Assembly (NCBI GenBank): GCA_036675345.1
Contig: JAKFFE010000005.1
Location: 1 to 64,000 of the forward strand
Reading direction: 5' to 3'
DNA: 64,000 nt
DNA from: JALYOC01 sp036675345
Lineage (GTDB): Bacteria > Myxococcota > Myxococcia > Myxococcales > Myxococcaceae
This document shows, piece by piece, positions 63,281-64,000 of this stretch. Positions within the stretch are counted from its first letter, which is position 1; every line of letters starts with the position of its first letter. The notes under the pieces are model-generated. The model was given only the letters and a program-made list of their open reading frames with translations, was not told where the DNA came from and did not search any database. A program made the position numbers and the translations under genes.

Positions 63281-64000
63281 TCAGCGCGAGGCGGCGGCGC
63301 CGTCCTCCGGGAGCACGGTCACCCGCAGTCGATAGGCGGCCAGGTCGGGCGGGTACTCGTAGAAGGCGAGCAGGAAGGAGACCCGGGCGCCGGGGGCCAC
63401 CGGCTGGGCGCCGCGATCCAGCCGCTGGGTCAGCGCGCGCACGTCCTCCGCGCTCTGCACCGCGTGCAGCGCCTCAGGGGTGGGAACCTCGCCGGCGAAG
63501 CCTTCCACCGAGCGGACCAGGGTCTCGCCGTCCAGGATCTCCGCCCGGACCCGGGCCCGGCCGGCGCCCTCCCCGCGGTTCTCCACTTCGCCGCGGACGA
63601 AGAACACCGGCCGCCCCTGGGCGGTGTCGTAGAGGCCGTTGGAGACGTCCCGGACCACCAGGGTGCGGGCGGGCAGGAACAGCTCGCGCGCCTTCTCCAC
63701 CGAGAGCTCGGAGAGGTTCAGCTTGCCCTCGTTGAGGTACACCGAACCCACCGTCAGCAGCACCACCACCAGCAGGGCCGCCACCGAGACATTGACGATC
63801 AGCCCGCTGAAGCGGCGGGCCACTCCCGAACCCTTCCCCTCCTCCAGGCCGCGCGCGTCCTCCGGGCGTCCGGCGGGCTTCTGCACGGTGGCGCTGGGCA
63901 CCTCCGAGACCTGATCGGTCTCTGGCGGCGACGGATCTTCCGACTGTCCGAACCTGCCAAAGGGGTCGGCGTCCCCGGCAGTCGGTGCGGGCGCGGGCTC
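63281..64000 (-). CDS. DUF3426-like membrane protein (N-terminus beyond right edge)
   Basis: The frame is open to the right edge, so only the C-terminal part (about 239 residues) is seen. A Pro/Ser/Glu-rich linker with DADPFGRFGQSEDPSPP precedes one transmembrane helix (LIVNVSVAALLVVVLLTVGSVYL) and a C-terminal beta-sandwich (RTLVVRDVSNGLYDTAQGRPVFFVRGEVENRG, ARVRAEILDGETLVRS, PVAPGARVSFLLAFYEYP), as in DUF3426 proteins that usually begin with a zinc ribbon. The zinc ribbon would be outside the window. A GTG at 63901 could start a shorter form, but the upstream frame looks coding. Confidence 0.75.
   Translation of the reverse strand, partial: EPAPAPTAGDADPFGRFGQSEDPSPPETDQVSEVPSATVQKPAGRPEDARGLEEGKGSGVARRFSGLIVNVSVAALLVVVLLTVGSVYLNEGKLNLSELSVEKARELFLPARTLVVRDVSNGLYDTAQGRPVFFVRGEVENRGEGAGRARVRAEILDGETLVRSVEGFAGEVPTPEALHAVQSAEDVRALTQRLDRGAQPVAPGARVSFLLAFYEYPPDLAAYRLRVTVLPEDGAAASR

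Overview
The window is GC-rich chromosomal DNA from a member of the Myxococcota. The strongest evidence is a complete type IV pilus (T4P) cluster in the order known from Myxococcus xanthus (pilB-T-C-S-R, pilA, pilG-H-I, pilD-S2-R2, pilM-N-O-P-Q). Supporting marks are the many lipoproteins, a MYXO-CTERM-like C-terminus, a TIGR02266-type PilZ-like domain, paired DUF1592/DUF1552 proteins and a plesiocin-like peptide gene. No rRNA, tRNA, CRISPR array, prophage or intact insertion sequence was seen. Species cannot be named from the sequence alone.

Region 1 (1-4420, minus strand): a TPR protein cut by the left edge, the biotin carboxylase pair accB-accC, efp, and a Roadblock/LC7 protein. Two REP-like inverted repeats lie in the gaps. 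Region 2 (4462-25854): the T4P cluster. The alignment and secretin operon pilM-N-O-P-Q is followed by a lipoprotein. Two NtrC-type two-component systems (PilS2/PilR2 and PilS/PilR) flank pilA. pilA has a sigma-54 promoter and a strong terminator, and is followed by the ABC-type pilG-H-I genes. pilC, pilT and pilB encode the platform and motor proteins. Region 3 (25897-32768): housekeeping and signalling genes, namely ribF with a degenerate PIN-domain gene, trmB, a REC-GGDEF cyclase, a lipoprotein, a proline-rich protein with two possible Sm/Hfq-like repeats, a VWA protein and a cupredoxin-like lipoprotein.

Region 4 (32822-34474) is the most distinctive part. A 185-residue precursor carries eight TTMA(I/L)GEEGGG cores, and a divergent ATP-grasp ligase lies beside it. 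This fits a group-2 graspetide (plesiocin-like, omega-ester RiPP) locus. It is followed by a 665-bp gap with a 9-bp minisatellite and a DnaQ-like exonuclease. Region 5 (36002-43512): a six-gene minus-strand operon of envelope redox type (haem-motif porin, cytochrome-like MYXO-CTERM protein, DUF1592, DUF1552, a CX4CH lipoprotein and a repeat-rich outer-membrane protein), with a divergent YceI protein.

Region 6 (43523-52169): a HAMP membrane protein, a HEAT-repeat protein, an unrecognised protein with five NTGIVPPHLQDKL repeats, alaS, a lipoprotein and a PilZ-like/Hsp70 fusion. Region 7 (52174-64000): a DUF5916 outer-membrane protein, a GCS2-type glutamate-cysteine ligase, an EI24/CysZ-like membrane protein, a large S41 protease, a beta-barrel protein, a glycerophosphodiesterase, tatA, a repeat protein and a DUF3426-like protein cut by the right edge.
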